From Bacilli bacterium (GTDB lineage: Bacteria > Bacillota_I > Bacilli_A > RF39 > UBA660), in NCBI GenBank assembly GCA_017450205.1, contig JAFSVF010000009.1, forward strand, positions 1 through 64,000: a stretch of 64,000 bases of DNA. The letters are read 5' to 3'. The translations under genes and the position numbers were made by a program. The number at the start of each line of letters is the position of its first letter. Within the stretch, counting starts at the first letter, position 1. This document shows positions 1 to 8,456 of this stretch, one piece after another. The notes under the pieces were generated by a model that had not been told where the DNA came from, searched no databases, and worked only from the letters and a program-made list of their open reading frames with translations.

Positions 1-20
1 ATAATAATAATAATAATAAT
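1..20. repeat. AAT trinucleotide microsatellite at window edge
   Basis: Six to seven uninterrupted AAT/ATA units. In the frame of the partial gene they encode a run of Asn. The repeat may extend beyond the window edge. Such tracts can change length by slippage, but three-base steps would keep the frame here. Confidence 0.6.
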
Positions 21-659
21 CATAAAGTTTTAATTGATATAAAGAAACTTCCAATTGATGAAAGAAAAGAATTAGCTGATTTCTTTTCTGAGGGATCAAA
101 AACTTTGGGTATCGCTTTAAGAACATTATGGAATAAGAGGTTATATACAACTGCTTGTTGTAAAGGACATTTATTTGGAGAAAGAGATTGGATGTTTTCA
201 AGAATGTATTCTTATATTGCATTTGATAAAGATATAAATGTATTTCAATATTTAAGTGATGAATTATTGAGTAATCCTTATGTAGCAATTGGAACTTTTG
301 ATTATCATCAAGCTATTTATTTCTTTGGAAGAAATAAAGATGATTATATGCTTAAATTTATAAATGATATTATGAATAAAAAAGTTATTAATAGTAAATA
401 TTTATCTTCTAAAATGAATAGACCTTTAGATTATGAAATTATGAAAGAAGTAAAAAGAGAATACTATTTAGATTCTGGGTTTACTGAAGATGAAATAAAA
501 AAATTAAATGATATTGATATGAAATATAAGATATTAAAAGCAAATAAAGATAATGTTTACATACCTGATGAAGAGTATGACAAATTATTTAATGAAAGTG
601 CTTTAATTTATGATAAACTAAAGATGAGAAAAAAGAGTAAGAAAAGAAGAGGAAAATAA
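3..659 (+). CDS. Hypothetical protein, 5' end missing
   Basis: The reading frame is open to the first base of the window, so the gene starts upstream; an internal TTG at 105 is not a convincing start. The visible part is 218 residues and begins with six Asn codons from an AAT trinucleotide repeat. It continues with a charged soluble sequence (motifs CCKGH, GTFDYHQAIYFFGR) and ends in a very basic tail (KMRKKSKKRRGK). No signal peptide or membrane segment is visible. I do not recognise the family. Its stop codon overlaps the ATG of the next gene by one base, so the two are probably co-translated. The basic tail could bind nucleic acid, but that is a guess. Confidence 0.6.
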   Translation, partial: NNNNNNHKVLIDIKKLPIDERKELADFFSEGSKTLGIALRTLWNKRLYTTACCKGHLFGERDWMFSRMYSYIAFDKDINVFQYLSDELLSNPYVAIGTFDYHQAIYFFGRNKDDYMLKFINDIMNKKVINSKYLSSKMNRPLDYEIMKEVKREYYLDSGFTEDEIKKLNDIDMKYKILKANKDNVYIPDEEYDKLFNESALIYDKLKMRKKSKKRRGK

Positions 660-1051
660 TGAAAGAAACACAAGAATTTTTAAAGTCAGCTGGAGTATAT
701 TTTATAGCTACAATTGATGGAGATAAACCAAGAGTTAGACCTTTTGGTACTGCTGAAATATTTGAGAATCATTTATATATTCAAACTGGAAAATCAAAAG
801 ATGTATCTAAGCAAATTGAAAAGAATCCTAATGTTGAAATATGTGCATTTAAAGATGGAAAATGGATTAGAGTTTCAGGTAATTTAGTTAGAGATGATAG
901 AGTAGAAGCTAAAAAAGATATGTTAGATAAAAATTCTGATTTAAGAAGTATGTATAATGAGTTAGATGATAATACTGAAGTATTATATTTTGAACATGCA
1001 AAAGCAGTTATATCATCATTTACTGAAGCTCCACAAACTTTTGAATTTTAA
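659..1051 (+). CDS. Pyridoxamine 5'-phosphate oxidase-like FMN-binding protein
   Basis: A 130-residue protein with the layout of the small FMN-binding split-barrel (PPOX-class) family: GVYFIATIDGDKPRVRPFG at the N-terminus, then NHLYIQTGKSKDVSKQI and WIRVSGNLV. In this family the PRVRPF and TGKSKDV regions line the flavin phosphate site. Single-domain members of this size are usually putative flavin or F420-type oxidoreductases, not true PdxH, which is about 200 residues. The start ATG overlaps the previous stop (TAATG). A hairpin terminator follows directly. The exact substrate cannot be told from sequence. Confidence 0.75.
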   Translation: MKETQEFLKSAGVYFIATIDGDKPRVRPFGTAEIFENHLYIQTGKSKDVSKQIEKNPNVEICAFKDGKWIRVSGNLVRDDRVEAKKDMLDKNSDLRSMYNELDDNTEVLYFEHAKAVISSFTEAPQTFEF

Positions 1052-1056
1052 AATAT

Positions 1057-1084
1057 TAAAAGGACTTTTTATAGTTCTTTTTTT
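1057..1084 (+). terminator. Rho-independent terminator
   Basis: Stem AAAAGGACT with AGTTCTTTT (one G-T pair), loop of about five bases, then a T-run. Confidence 0.7.
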
Positions 1085-1100
1085 ATGAAAAAATATATTG

Positions 1101-1106
1101 TATAAT
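1101..1106 (+). promoter_or_regulatory. -10 box of exporter operon promoter
   Basis: TATAAT directly after TTG. Transcription would begin near 1112. That argues against translation from the ATG at 1111 and favours the ATG codons at 1126 or 1132, which follow the AGGGAG ribosome site at 1116-1121. Confidence 0.6.
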
Positions 1107-1131
1107 TTTTATGATAGGGAGATTGATGAAC

Positions 1132-1974
1132 ATGAAGAAATTTTTAAAAATAATAATTGTATTATTAATTATTGCAGGTGCTTGCTTTGGATTATATTTA
1201 TATATATCTGGTAAAGTAAAAAAGAACATGGAAGATTATAATTCTGCATGGAGTGCATTTAATAAAGAGTATGTAGCTAAGACTGAAAAAGTCGTAGATT
1301 ACGTTAAAGGTTCAGGTGAAATTACATCATTTAATATTAAGTATTTAAATGATGAAAATTATCCAATTAAAGATAAATATGTTAAAGATGGAGATACTGT
1401 TACTACAAAACAAAAAATCATGAAAATTGGTGGAGACTACGAAACTAAGACATTAACTTCATCAATTAACGGAATTTATTTTGAAATTCCTGGTGATATG
1501 AATCGTATGACTTATACAATTTATGATACAAGTGATATTGGTATTGAATTTAGTGTTGATGAAAGAGATGTAGTTAAATTAAGCATTGGTCAAAAAGCTA
1601 TAGTTAAAATTGTTGTTCTTAATAAAGAAGTTGAAGGAACAGTAAATTATATTTCAAAATTACCTCAAAGTGGTAAATATAAAGTAAGAGTAAATATACC
1701 ATTTGGTGAAGATATTAGGTTTGGATTTGGTTCAACTGTAAAAATAACTGTCGAAGAAAAAACAGTATTAACAGTTCCATACTCATGTATTGAATTTAGA
1801 GATAATAAGTATTATGTATTAAAGAAAGAAAATAAAGCGGCTTATGATGCTAATGAAGATTATTGGAATGAAACTCGTTATTTCACTGAAGTACAAATTG
1901 GTACTATTAATGGTAACTCTGTAGAAATCGTTTCAGGATTAGCTGAAGGGGAAATAATAATGGGGGATGAATAA
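1132..1974 (+). CDS. Membrane-fusion (MacA/YknX-like) exporter subunit
   Basis: An N-terminal membrane anchor (MKKFLKIIIVLLIIAGACFG) is followed by an extracytoplasmic region of about 250 residues typical of HlyD/MacA adaptors: a split biotinyl-lipoyl-like segment (VKDGDTVTTKQKIMKIGG; GQKAIVKI) and beta-barrel parts. The C-terminus (NSVEIVSGLAEGEIIMGDE) is the usual end of this family. The ATG at 1132 was chosen because it lies at good distance from AGGGAG at 1116-1121; the ATG at 1126 is also possible. It is followed by its ATPase and permease, as in the B. subtilis YknXYZ exporter. Without an outer membrane it probably assists export or protection against peptides. The substrate is unknown. 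Confidence 0.8.
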   Translation: MKKFLKIIIVLLIIAGACFGLYLYISGKVKKNMEDYNSAWSAFNKEYVAKTEKVVDYVKGSGEITSFNIKYLNDENYPIKDKYVKDGDTVTTKQKIMKIGGDYETKTLTSSINGIYFEIPGDMNRMTYTIYDTSDIGIEFSVDERDVVKLSIGQKAIVKIVVLNKEVEGTVNYISKLPQSGKYKVRVNIPFGEDIRFGFGSTVKITVEEKTVLTVPYSCIEFRDNKYYVLKKENKAAYDANEDYWNETRYFTEVQIGTINGNSVEIVSGLAEGEIIMGDE

Positions 1975-1976
1975 TC

Positions 1977-2663
1977 ATGATTAAATTACATGATTTAAAC
2001 AAGACATACTTCTTAACCAAAGATAATTCAGTTAATGCACTTAAAGATATTAATTTAGAAATTAATGAAGGAGAATTTGTAGCAATTATAGGTAAAAGTG
2101 GATCAGGTAAATCTACACTTTTAAATATAATTTCATGTATGGATTCTAAATATACAGGAAGTTATAAATTTGATGATAAAGAAATAAGTAAAAAGAGTAA
2201 AAGAGAACTGGCTAAGATTAGAAATACCAACTTTGGTTTTATATTTCAAAGTTTTAATCTTTTAAATAAGTTAACTGCTTACGAAAATATTGAACTACCA
2301 CTTGTTTATAAGAGAGTAAGAAAGAAAAATAGAAGAGCAATTATTGAATCTATTGCTGAAGAACTAGAGATTAAAGATAGACTTAAACATAAACCTATCG
2401 AACTTTCAGGTGGAGAACAACAAAGGGTAGCAATCGCAAGAGCATTAGTGACAAATCCAAAAGTAATCTTAGCCGATGAACCAACTGGTGCATTAGATCA
2501 AAAAACAGGGAAACAAATATTAAATATTCTTAAAAGTTTAAATAATAAAGGTCAAACTATTATTATGGTTACTCATGATTTAGAACTTGCAAAGAATGCT
2601 AAAAGAATAGTTACTATCTCAGATGGTAAGATAATTTCAGATGAGAAGGTGAAGACAAAATGA
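1977..2663 (+). CDS. ABC transporter ATPase, MacB/LolD type
   Basis: A 228-residue ATPase with Walker A GKSGSGKST (about 39-47), Q-loop in FGFIFQSFNLL, signature LSGGEQQRVAIARAL, Walker B ILADEPTGALD and switch His in MVTHD. The TGALD pattern and the spacing match the MacB/LolD/YknY subfamily, which powers mechanotransmission by FtsX-like permeases and not classical substrate channelling. It sits two bases after the adaptor gene and overlaps the permease start by four bases (ATGA), so the three proteins form one complex. Confidence 0.92.
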   Translation: MIKLHDLNKTYFLTKDNSVNALKDINLEINEGEFVAIIGKSGSGKSTLLNIISCMDSKYTGSYKFDDKEISKKSKRELAKIRNTNFGFIFQSFNLLNKLTAYENIELPLVYKRVRKKNRRAIIESIAEELEIKDRLKHKPIELSGGEQQRVAIARALVTNPKVILADEPTGALDQKTGKQILNILKSLNNKGQTIIMVTHDLELAKNAKRIVTISDGKIISDEKVKTK

Positions 2664-3886
2664 TAATTGAATCAATTAAAACATCATTTAAAGTACTTAC
2701 TACAAATAAATTAAGAACTATTCTTACAATGTTAGGTATTGTTATTGGAATATTTTCTGTATCAATTATATTTGCAATTTCTACTGGTACTAGAAAATCT
2801 ATGAAAGATTCTTTTTCAGATTTTGAACAAGATACAGTTGAAGTACTTGTTAGTAAGGTTTCATCAATTGAAAGAGAATTACTTGAAAAAGATTTAAATA
2901 AATATGTAAATGAAAATGATAAAGTTGATACTATGGGTAAAACGATAAGTGTTAAATTTAATGAATATGAATATGCACTTAGTGTTAAGAATTATGATAA
3001 TCCTGATTATGGACATGGTTATAATAAAGCTATTGATGAGAATTACACAGAAGTTCAATATAAGGCTATGGAGAAAATTAAAATCAAAAAAGGTAGGTTT
3101 TTATCTAAAAAAGATATAGTTTTCAAAATACCATATATTGTTTTAAGAGAAGATGTAGCTGAAGCTTTACTTGGATCAAGTGATGTTGTTGGTAGAAAAG
3201 TTAATGTTAACAATTATGAATTTGAAATAATTGGAATTATGAATTGGGGATTTGATGAAGATGTACCTAATATGTTTATTTCATATTATTTCGTCAATGA
3301 TGAGTTTATAGATGTAGAAACTCCTCCTGTATATATTATAAAAGTAAAAGATGTTAAAGATATAAAGGAAGTTGAAGGTCAGTTAAAGAATATTTTAGGA
3401 GAATACACTTCTGCCGATCACTATGTTGTTTATTCCATGGATTTAGATGAAATAATTAAAGAAACTAGTAGTGTTATTAATCTAATAGAACTTGTATTTG
3501 TTGGGATTGCTAGTCTCTCAATTATTGTTGGTGGTATTGGTATTATGAATATAATGCTTGTATCAGTTAGTGAAAGAATTAAAGAAACAGGTATAAGAAT
3601 TGCCCTTGGTGCAAGAAATATAGATATTGTTTTTCAGTTCTTAATTGAAGGAATTATGTTAACAATATTTTCTGGCATAATTGGACTTTCTTTAGCTTAT
3701 GTAGCAACTTTAGTTGCTAATAATATAATAGCTGGTTATGAAGATATAACATTAAAATTATTATTAGATTTTAAATCTTGTATATATATTGTATTATTTT
3801 GTGGAATATTAGGAATAATTTTTGGTATTTATCCTGCAATAAAAGCTGGAAAGTTAGATCCTGTAGATGCATTAAAATATGAATAA
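2660..3886 (+). CDS. FtsX/MacB-like ABC permease
   Basis: 408 residues with the MacB layout. There is one membrane helix near residues 17-40 (TNKLRTILTMLGIVIGIFSV), then an extracytoplasmic MacB-core-like domain of about 220 residues. Three C-terminal helices follow, starting at about 270 (LIELVFVGIASLSIIVGGIGIMN). The motif SERIKETGIRIALGAR is characteristic of this permease superfamily. It overlaps the ATPase stop by four bases, and a strong terminator follows. Together with the two upstream genes it makes a YknXYZ-like exporter. Confidence 0.9.
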   Translation: MIIESIKTSFKVLTTNKLRTILTMLGIVIGIFSVSIIFAISTGTRKSMKDSFSDFEQDTVEVLVSKVSSIERELLEKDLNKYVNENDKVDTMGKTISVKFNEYEYALSVKNYDNPDYGHGYNKAIDENYTEVQYKAMEKIKIKKGRFLSKKDIVFKIPYIVLREDVAEALLGSSDVVGRKVNVNNYEFEIIGIMNWGFDEDVPNMFISYYFVNDEFIDVETPPVYIIKVKDVKDIKEVEGQLKNILGEYTSADHYVVYSMDLDEIIKETSSVINLIELVFVGIASLSIIVGGIGIMNIMLVSVSERIKETGIRIALGARNIDIVFQFLIEGIMLTIFSGIIGLSLAYVATLVANNIIAGYEDITLKLLLDFKSCIYIVLFCGILGIIFGIYPAIKAGKLDPVDALKYE

Positions 3887-3916
3887 AAAGAAACTAATTA
3901 AATAAATTAATTTAGG

Positions 3917-3944
3917 AAAAGTAGTTAATTAAAACTACTTTTTT
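3917..3944 (+). terminator. Rho-independent terminator
   Basis: Stem AAAGTAGTT with AACTACTTT, loop AATTAA, T-run. Confidence 0.8.
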
Positions 3945-3947
3945 CTA

Positions 3948-3956
3948 TGTTATAAT
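3948..3956 (+). promoter_or_regulatory. Extended -10 promoter
   Basis: TG-t-TATAAT, ending 19 bases before the ATG at 3976. This implies a leader of only about 12 bases that begins at the AAGGTGAT ribosome site. Confidence 0.7.
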
Positions 3957-3975
3957 AAGTTTTAAAGGTGATAAT

Positions 3976-5316
3976 ATGATAAAAGATGATGCTAAGAATT
4001 TTGCAATTGATGCACATGATGGACAAAGAAGAAAAAGTGATAAATCTAAACCAATGATTATTCATCCAATTAATGTTGCTAATATTTTAAATGAATATGG
4101 TTTTGATGAAAATGTAGTTGCTGCTGGTTACTTACATGATACTGTTGAAGATACTAAAGTTACTTTAGACGATATAAGAAACAGCTTTGGTGAAGACATT
4201 GCATCACTTGTTAATGGTGCAAGTGAACCAGATAAGAGTTTAAGTTGGGAAGAAAGAAAAAAACATACTATTGAAACTATTAAGACTTTAGATTTAAGAC
4301 ATAAAGCTGTAATTGCCGCTGATAAAATAAGCAATCTTGAAGATTTAAGAATTCTTTTTGAAATTAAAGGTGAATGTGATTTTAGTGCTTTTAAAAGAGG
4401 ATATGATGATCAAAAATGGTATTATACTGAAGTATATAAAAGTTTAATTTCTAATGGAGATACTCACACAATGTTTGATAGATTAAAAGAACTTATTGAT
4501 TATATATTTTATGATAAACGTAATGATTCATATCTTGTTAATAATATATTTAATGACTCCTTAGATGAATATAAAGAGTTAAAGAAATTACATTATAAGT
4601 TAGAAGAAATTACTAAACTAAGAAGCTTTGTTAGTAATGAACCATATGTTATTGAGTTTACTGGTACACCTAGAACTGGTAAAACTACTTTGATTGGTAA
4701 TTTAAGAGATTTCTTTAAAAAGAAAGGCTATAATGTCGATGTAGTAGAAGAATTTACTACTTCAAAAAAATATAAAGAAGAGATATATCCAAAGTTAAAT
4801 GATAAATCAAAGAAAACTTTAAATATTGAAATACCTAAATATGTACTTGCTAATTTAAATACGAGTATTCTTAGGAAACCAGATATCATAATCGTAGATA
4901 GATGTCTTTTTGATAGACTTATTTGGTTTAATAGACTTTTCTTAAAAGATGGATTAACTAAAGATGAATATAATGATTTATTAGAAATGTATATGAGAAT
5001 TATAAAAGAAAATGAAGATATAATTATTGCTACATATGCTGATTCTATTACATCTTTAAAGAGAGACTATAAAGCTAATTTATCTTTAGCACCTAGAAAC
5101 TTTTTAAATGAGACTAATTTAGGTGAATATAATAGATCTTTATTTAGTTTAGAAAGAGAAGCTAATAAGAATAATATAAACTTTAATTTATTTGATACAA
5201 CTGAAAAATCTGAAAGAGAGATTTCTATAGATGTATGTAATTCAATACTAAATGATATGAGAAATAAATTAATAAATAAGGTTAACGACAAAAAGGAACT
5301 AAAACTTAAAAAATAG
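3976..5316 (+). CDS. SpoT-like HD hydrolase fused to P-loop kinase-like domain
   Basis: Two domains in 446 residues. Residues 1-175 resemble the HD phosphohydrolase of RelA/SpoT and small alarmone hydrolases: H30, H54-D55, then E58-D59 (YLHDTVED) and the downstream Asp in AADKISNLED. No synthetase domain follows. Residues 220-430 form a P-loop NTPase with Walker A GTPRTGKT (230-237) and a Walker-B/DR region IIIVDRCLFDRLIWF, similar to nucleoside/nucleotide kinases and the NadR-type ATPase. A role in clearing or phosphorylating an alarmone or nucleotide is plausible but inferred. It is transcribed alone from an extended -10 promoter. HD domain: fairly sure; C-terminal assignment: moderate. Confidence 0.7.
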   Translation: MIKDDAKNFAIDAHDGQRRKSDKSKPMIIHPINVANILNEYGFDENVVAAGYLHDTVEDTKVTLDDIRNSFGEDIASLVNGASEPDKSLSWEERKKHTIETIKTLDLRHKAVIAADKISNLEDLRILFEIKGECDFSAFKRGYDDQKWYYTEVYKSLISNGDTHTMFDRLKELIDYIFYDKRNDSYLVNNIFNDSLDEYKELKKLHYKLEEITKLRSFVSNEPYVIEFTGTPRTGKTTLIGNLRDFFKKKGYNVDVVEEFTTSKKYKEEIYPKLNDKSKKTLNIEIPKYVLANLNTSILRKPDIIIVDRCLFDRLIWFNRLFLKDGLTKDEYNDLLEMYMRIIKENEDIIIATYADSITSLKRDYKANLSLAPRNFLNETNLGEYNRSLFSLEREANKNNINFNLFDTTEKSEREISIDVCNSILNDMRNKLINKVNDKKELKLKK

Positions 5317-5344
5317 TATAATCCTTTATATTAGAATTAACTTA

Positions 5345-5353
5345 TGTTATATT
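5345..5353 (+). promoter_or_regulatory. Extended -10 promoter
   Basis: TG-t-TATATT, followed by a full AAAGGAGG ribosome site and the ATG at 5378. No clear -35 box. Confidence 0.5.
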
Positions 5354-5377
5354 TAAAAAGTTAAAGGAGGATGAAAT

Positions 5378-6133
5378 ATGATTGAAATTAAAAATATAAC
5401 AAAAAAATTTCAAAAGCTTGATGAGAATAAAAAGAAAGTAACGTTCTTAGCTGATAATGATATTTCTTTTAAAGTAAAAGAAGGAGAGATAGTTGGTTTA
5501 CTTGGACCAAATGGTGCTGGTAAAACAACACTTTTAAGAATTATTGCTGGTATTATGACACCTAATGAAGGTGAAGTAAGTATTGATGGAATGAATTATA
5601 AAAATAATGATTTAGAAATAAAGAAAATTATTGCATTTTTATCGGGTAATACTAAACTTTATAAAGAGTTATCTCCAAATGAATTAATGGAAATGTGTGG
5701 TAATTATTATAAAGTTGAAAAGTCTGTATTAGACAAAAGAATTAAAGATATTATTAAGAGATTTAGCATGGAAAAATTTCAAAATCAAAGAATTGAAAAC
5801 TTATCTACTGGTCAAACTCAAAGGGTAGGTATCGCTAGATGTTTAGTGCATAATCCTAAATATTATATCTTTGATGAAGCTACTTCTGGTTTAGATATTA
5901 TTTCTTCAAAAGTAATATTAGATTTTATTAAAGAAGAAAAGAAAAATGGTAAAGGTGTAATTTATTCTACACACTATATGGAAGAAGCTGAAAACATATG
6001 TGATAGAGTAGTTCTTGTAAATAAGGGAGAAATAATTGCTACTGGAACACCTGCAGAGATTTTAAAGAAGACTAAAACATCTAATTTAAGAGATGCATTC
6101 TTTAGCTTAATTGGAGGTGTTAGTAATGAATAA
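5378..6133 (+). CDS. ABC exporter ATPase (NatA-like)
   Basis: A 251-residue ATPase with Walker A GPNGAGKTT, signature LSTGQTQRVGIARCL, Walker B YYIFDEATSGLD and switch His in THYMEEAE. The signature has Thr where most relatives have Gly (LSGGQ); the NatA and drug-export group accepts LSTGQ or LSKGM. The C-terminal NKGEIIATGTPAEILKK is typical of ATPases that work with ABC-2 permeases. Its stop lies downstream of the next gene's start (eight-base overlap), so the pair is translationally coupled. By family it acts as the motor of an exporter for Na+, drug or peptide. The substrate is unknown. Confidence 0.88.
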   Translation: MIEIKNITKKFQKLDENKKKVTFLADNDISFKVKEGEIVGLLGPNGAGKTTLLRIIAGIMTPNEGEVSIDGMNYKNNDLEIKKIIAFLSGNTKLYKELSPNELMEMCGNYYKVEKSVLDKRIKDIIKRFSMEKFQNQRIENLSTGQTQRVGIARCLVHNPKYYIFDEATSGLDIISSKVILDFIKEEKKNGKGVIYSTHYMEEAENICDRVVLVNKGEIIATGTPAEILKKTKTSNLRDAFFSLIGGVSNE

Positions 6134-7268
6134 TATATTTATAACTGCTAAAAAAGAATTAAGAGCAATTTTTAGAGATAAAAAGTTTATAGCTGTTATC
6201 TTCTTAATGCCTTTAATTATTCCTTTATATATTGTTTTTATGGGATTCTTATATGAAGATATGGATTCTATGGACAAGTTTAAGATTGGTGTTAATTACC
6301 AAATGAGTGATGTTGAAAAAGAAATCATGAAGAATATAGGTAATGATCTTGAACTTGTTGAAAGTGAAAATTTAGATGAATTAAAAAATAAATTTAATGA
6401 AGGAGAAATTAATGCATATCTTACTTTAGAAGATGGTATTTATAATTTATATGTAGATACTTCTAATACTGAAGGTATGAGTATTACTTCTTTAATGAAT
6501 GCTTATTATGAAGCATATAATAATTATTTGGCTTCTAACTTTTTAGGAGAAAAAGGAATTAATCCTGATGATGTATTTAATAGAATTAAATATGAAGTTA
6601 AAGATCAAGCAAAAGAAGGTTCTAGTTTATTTATTAATATATTAATGTCATTTGCTTTATGTTACTTTATTATGATTATTACAGTAACTGCTATGAATAC
6701 TTCAACTGATATTATTGCTGGTGAAAAAGAAAGAGGTACTTTTGAAACATTACTTACTTTCCCAATTACTTCAAATGAAATTATTGGTGGTAAATTAATG
6801 GCTATAGTTATTTCTTGTATTCTTTCATCATTAATTGGAATAAGTACATCTATACCTGCTTTCTATATTGTTAAAACTCAAACTAAAATGTTTAAAACTA
6901 TGTCTATTGATTTTAGTTTAACAACAATCTTAGCATCTATATTAGTTCTTGTATTAGTATCTTGTTTAGTAGGTGTAATAAGTATATTCTTATGTGGTAA
7001 AGCTAAGACATTTAAAGAAGCACAAGGTAAAGTTTCAATACTTTCATTCTTCTCAATGATTCCAATGTTTACGGGATTATTAAATGTTTCAAGTGATATT
7101 TTATATATGCTACCAATTGCAAATGGTGGAAGTGTACTTAATGATTTATTCTTGAAAGGATTTGATCCAAGAACATATACATTATTTGTTGTATCATCTT
7201 TAGTAGTTACAATAGTTGTAGCTGCTATTGTAAGTAGTCAATATAAAGATGAAAAAGCATTATTCTAG
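6126..7268 (+). CDS. ABC-2 type exporter permease (NatB-like)
   Basis: The start is the ATG at 6126 after GGAGGTG; an in-frame TTG at 6111 lies upstream of that ribosome site and is rejected. The 380-residue protein has one N-terminal membrane helix (FIAVIFLMPLIIPLYIVFMG), an extracytoplasmic region of about 130 residues, then five C-terminal helices. The motif AGEKERGTFETLLTFPITSNEIIGGK is diagnostic of ABC-2/NatB permeases. It forms a two-gene transporter with the overlapping ATPase gene. A terminator follows whose stem begins inside the stop codon. Confidence 0.88.
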   Translation: MNNIFITAKKELRAIFRDKKFIAVIFLMPLIIPLYIVFMGFLYEDMDSMDKFKIGVNYQMSDVEKEIMKNIGNDLELVESENLDELKNKFNEGEINAYLTLEDGIYNLYVDTSNTEGMSITSLMNAYYEAYNNYLASNFLGEKGINPDDVFNRIKYEVKDQAKEGSSLFINILMSFALCYFIMIITVTAMNTSTDIIAGEKERGTFETLLTFPITSNEIIGGKLMAIVISCILSSLIGISTSIPAFYIVKTQTKMFKTMSIDFSLTTILASILVLVLVSCLVGVISIFLCGKAKTFKEAQGKVSILSFFSMIPMFTGLLNVSSDILYMLPIANGGSVLNDLFLKGFDPRTYTLFVVSSLVVTIVVAAIVSSQYKDEKALF

Positions 7269-7291
7269 GAAAGTTTTATCTTTCCTTTTTT
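7267..7291 (+). terminator. Rho-independent terminator
   Basis: Stem AGGAAAG with CTTTCCT, loop TTTTAT, T-run. The last bases of the TAG stop form the foot of the stem. Confidence 0.8.
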
Positions 7292-7293
7292 AG

Positions 7294-7302
7294 TGTTATA
7301 AT
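7294..7302 (+). promoter_or_regulatory. Extended -10 promoter
   Basis: TG-t-TATAAT, ending 17 bases before the ATG at 7320 and partly continuous with the preceding terminator. Confidence 0.7.
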
Positions 7303-7319
7303 TTAAATGGTGAGTGTAT

Positions 7320-7712
7320 ATGAATAAAGAAGTTATTAGAACAATTAAATTTACATTATTTAGTTTATCTGCTGGTTTGATAGAAATGGGAGTGTTTGCA
7401 TTACTTTATGATTTGTTTAAGTTCCCTTATTGGCCAAGTTATTTAGTAGGTTTAACTTTATCAGTTTTATGGAATTTTACTTTAAATAGAGAGTTTACTT
7501 TTAAGAGTGCAAATAATGTACCTAAAGCTATGTTTCAAGTGTTTATATTTTATTTAATATTTACTCCATTAAGTACATATTTAGGTAATTATCTTGAGGC
7601 AAGTGGTTGGAATGGAAATTTGGTTACTGTAATTTTAATGATATGTAATTTTATTACTGAATATTTATATGATAGATTTTATGTATTTAGAGATTCAATA
7701 GATACAAAATAA
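7320..7712 (+). CDS. GtrA family membrane protein
   Basis: 130 residues with four predicted membrane helices and GtrA family hallmarks: KFTLFSLSAGLIEMGVFALLY at the start, VGLTLSVLWNFTLNREFTFK in the middle and ITEYLYDRFYVF at the end. GtrA proteins help move polyprenyl-linked sugars across the membrane for cell-surface glycan decoration. The start follows GGTGAG at good distance; a GTG six bases earlier is rejected. No glycosyltransferase is adjacent; the nearest is at 42676. Confidence 0.8.
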   Translation: MNKEVIRTIKFTLFSLSAGLIEMGVFALLYDLFKFPYWPSYLVGLTLSVLWNFTLNREFTFKSANNVPKAMFQVFIFYLIFTPLSTYLGNYLEASGWNGNLVTVILMICNFITEYLYDRFYVFRDSIDTK

Positions 7713-7742
7713 GTTAAGTATATTTACTTAATTTTTATTTTG
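7713..7742 (+). terminator. Rho-independent terminator
   Basis: Stem TTAAGTA with TACTTAA, loop TATT, followed by a T-rich tail. Confidence 0.7.
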
Positions 7743-7768
7743 TTTCATAATTGTATTAGGTGTATGTT

Positions 7769-8416
7769 ATGAGATCAGATATTAGAGAAAAAAATCCATT
7801 ACATGAATTTTTAAAAACAGTTAGTGTTGCTTTTGTTTTAGTAATAATTGTTTTTTGTGTTGCTTTTATAACTAAATTAAAAGAAAATGAAAATAACTCT
7901 AGTGATGATGTTATTACTAGTTCTACAACATCTTTGATTGATTCGATTATTCCTATTACAAAATCTAGTAAGTCTTCGATTGAAGAAATAGAAAAAGTAT
8001 TTGAATCTTCAGGTGATGCATTAGTAGAAGAGCAATCTAATAAATATACTTTTAATAAATATATGAAGAATTTTAGTTATTCACATTTAGAGAATACTAA
8101 AATATATTCTTATGATTTACTTGAAATAATATATTATGATGATTTAAGTGGTATAGTGAAGTTATTTATATTTAATAAACAAAATCTTAATCATATAAAA
8201 ACAATTAAAACTATTCAACCAATATCGGATAAGTATGAATTATCATTTAAGATAATAGATTCTAATCTTTATTATTTAGATGCATCAACATCAAGAGATG
8301 ATAATAATTGTTTAATAATGAAGAGTGCTAAAATGAAATACTTTAATTTACTTGATTATGAGATAGAAGATTATAAAGAGTATGAATTTAGTGAAGAAGT
8401 TAATTTAACTTGTTAA
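7769..8416 (+). CDS. Unknown single-pass membrane protein
   Basis: About 215 residues: a short cytoplasmic N-terminus, one membrane helix (FLKTVSVAFVLVIIVFCVAF), a Ser/Thr-rich linker and an extracytoplasmic domain with alternating beta-type sequence. I recognise no family. The ATG at 7769 is preceded by TAGGTG; the in-frame GTG at 7760 overlaps that ribosome site. A CATAAT near 7746 might serve as a -10 box. It precedes a lipoprotein gene by 40 bases, so both may be one small envelope transcript. Confidence 0.6.
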   Translation: MRSDIREKNPLHEFLKTVSVAFVLVIIVFCVAFITKLKENENNSSDDVITSSTTSLIDSIIPITKSSKSSIEEIEKVFESSGDALVEEQSNKYTFNKYMKNFSYSHLENTKIYSYDLLEIIYYDDLSGIVKLFIFNKQNLNHIKTIKTIQPISDKYELSFKIIDSNLYYLDASTSRDDNNCLIMKSAKMKYFNLLDYEIEDYKEYEFSEEVNLTC

Positions 8417-8456
8417 GACTACTTGGTATTCTTTTTTGCTATAAAGGTTGTGAGTT

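Noticed and set aside
8437-8445. TG-c-TATAAA as promoter of the lipoprotein gene at 8457
   Set aside because: The box overlaps the ribosome site; a transcript from it would start after AAAGG and could not be translated normally.
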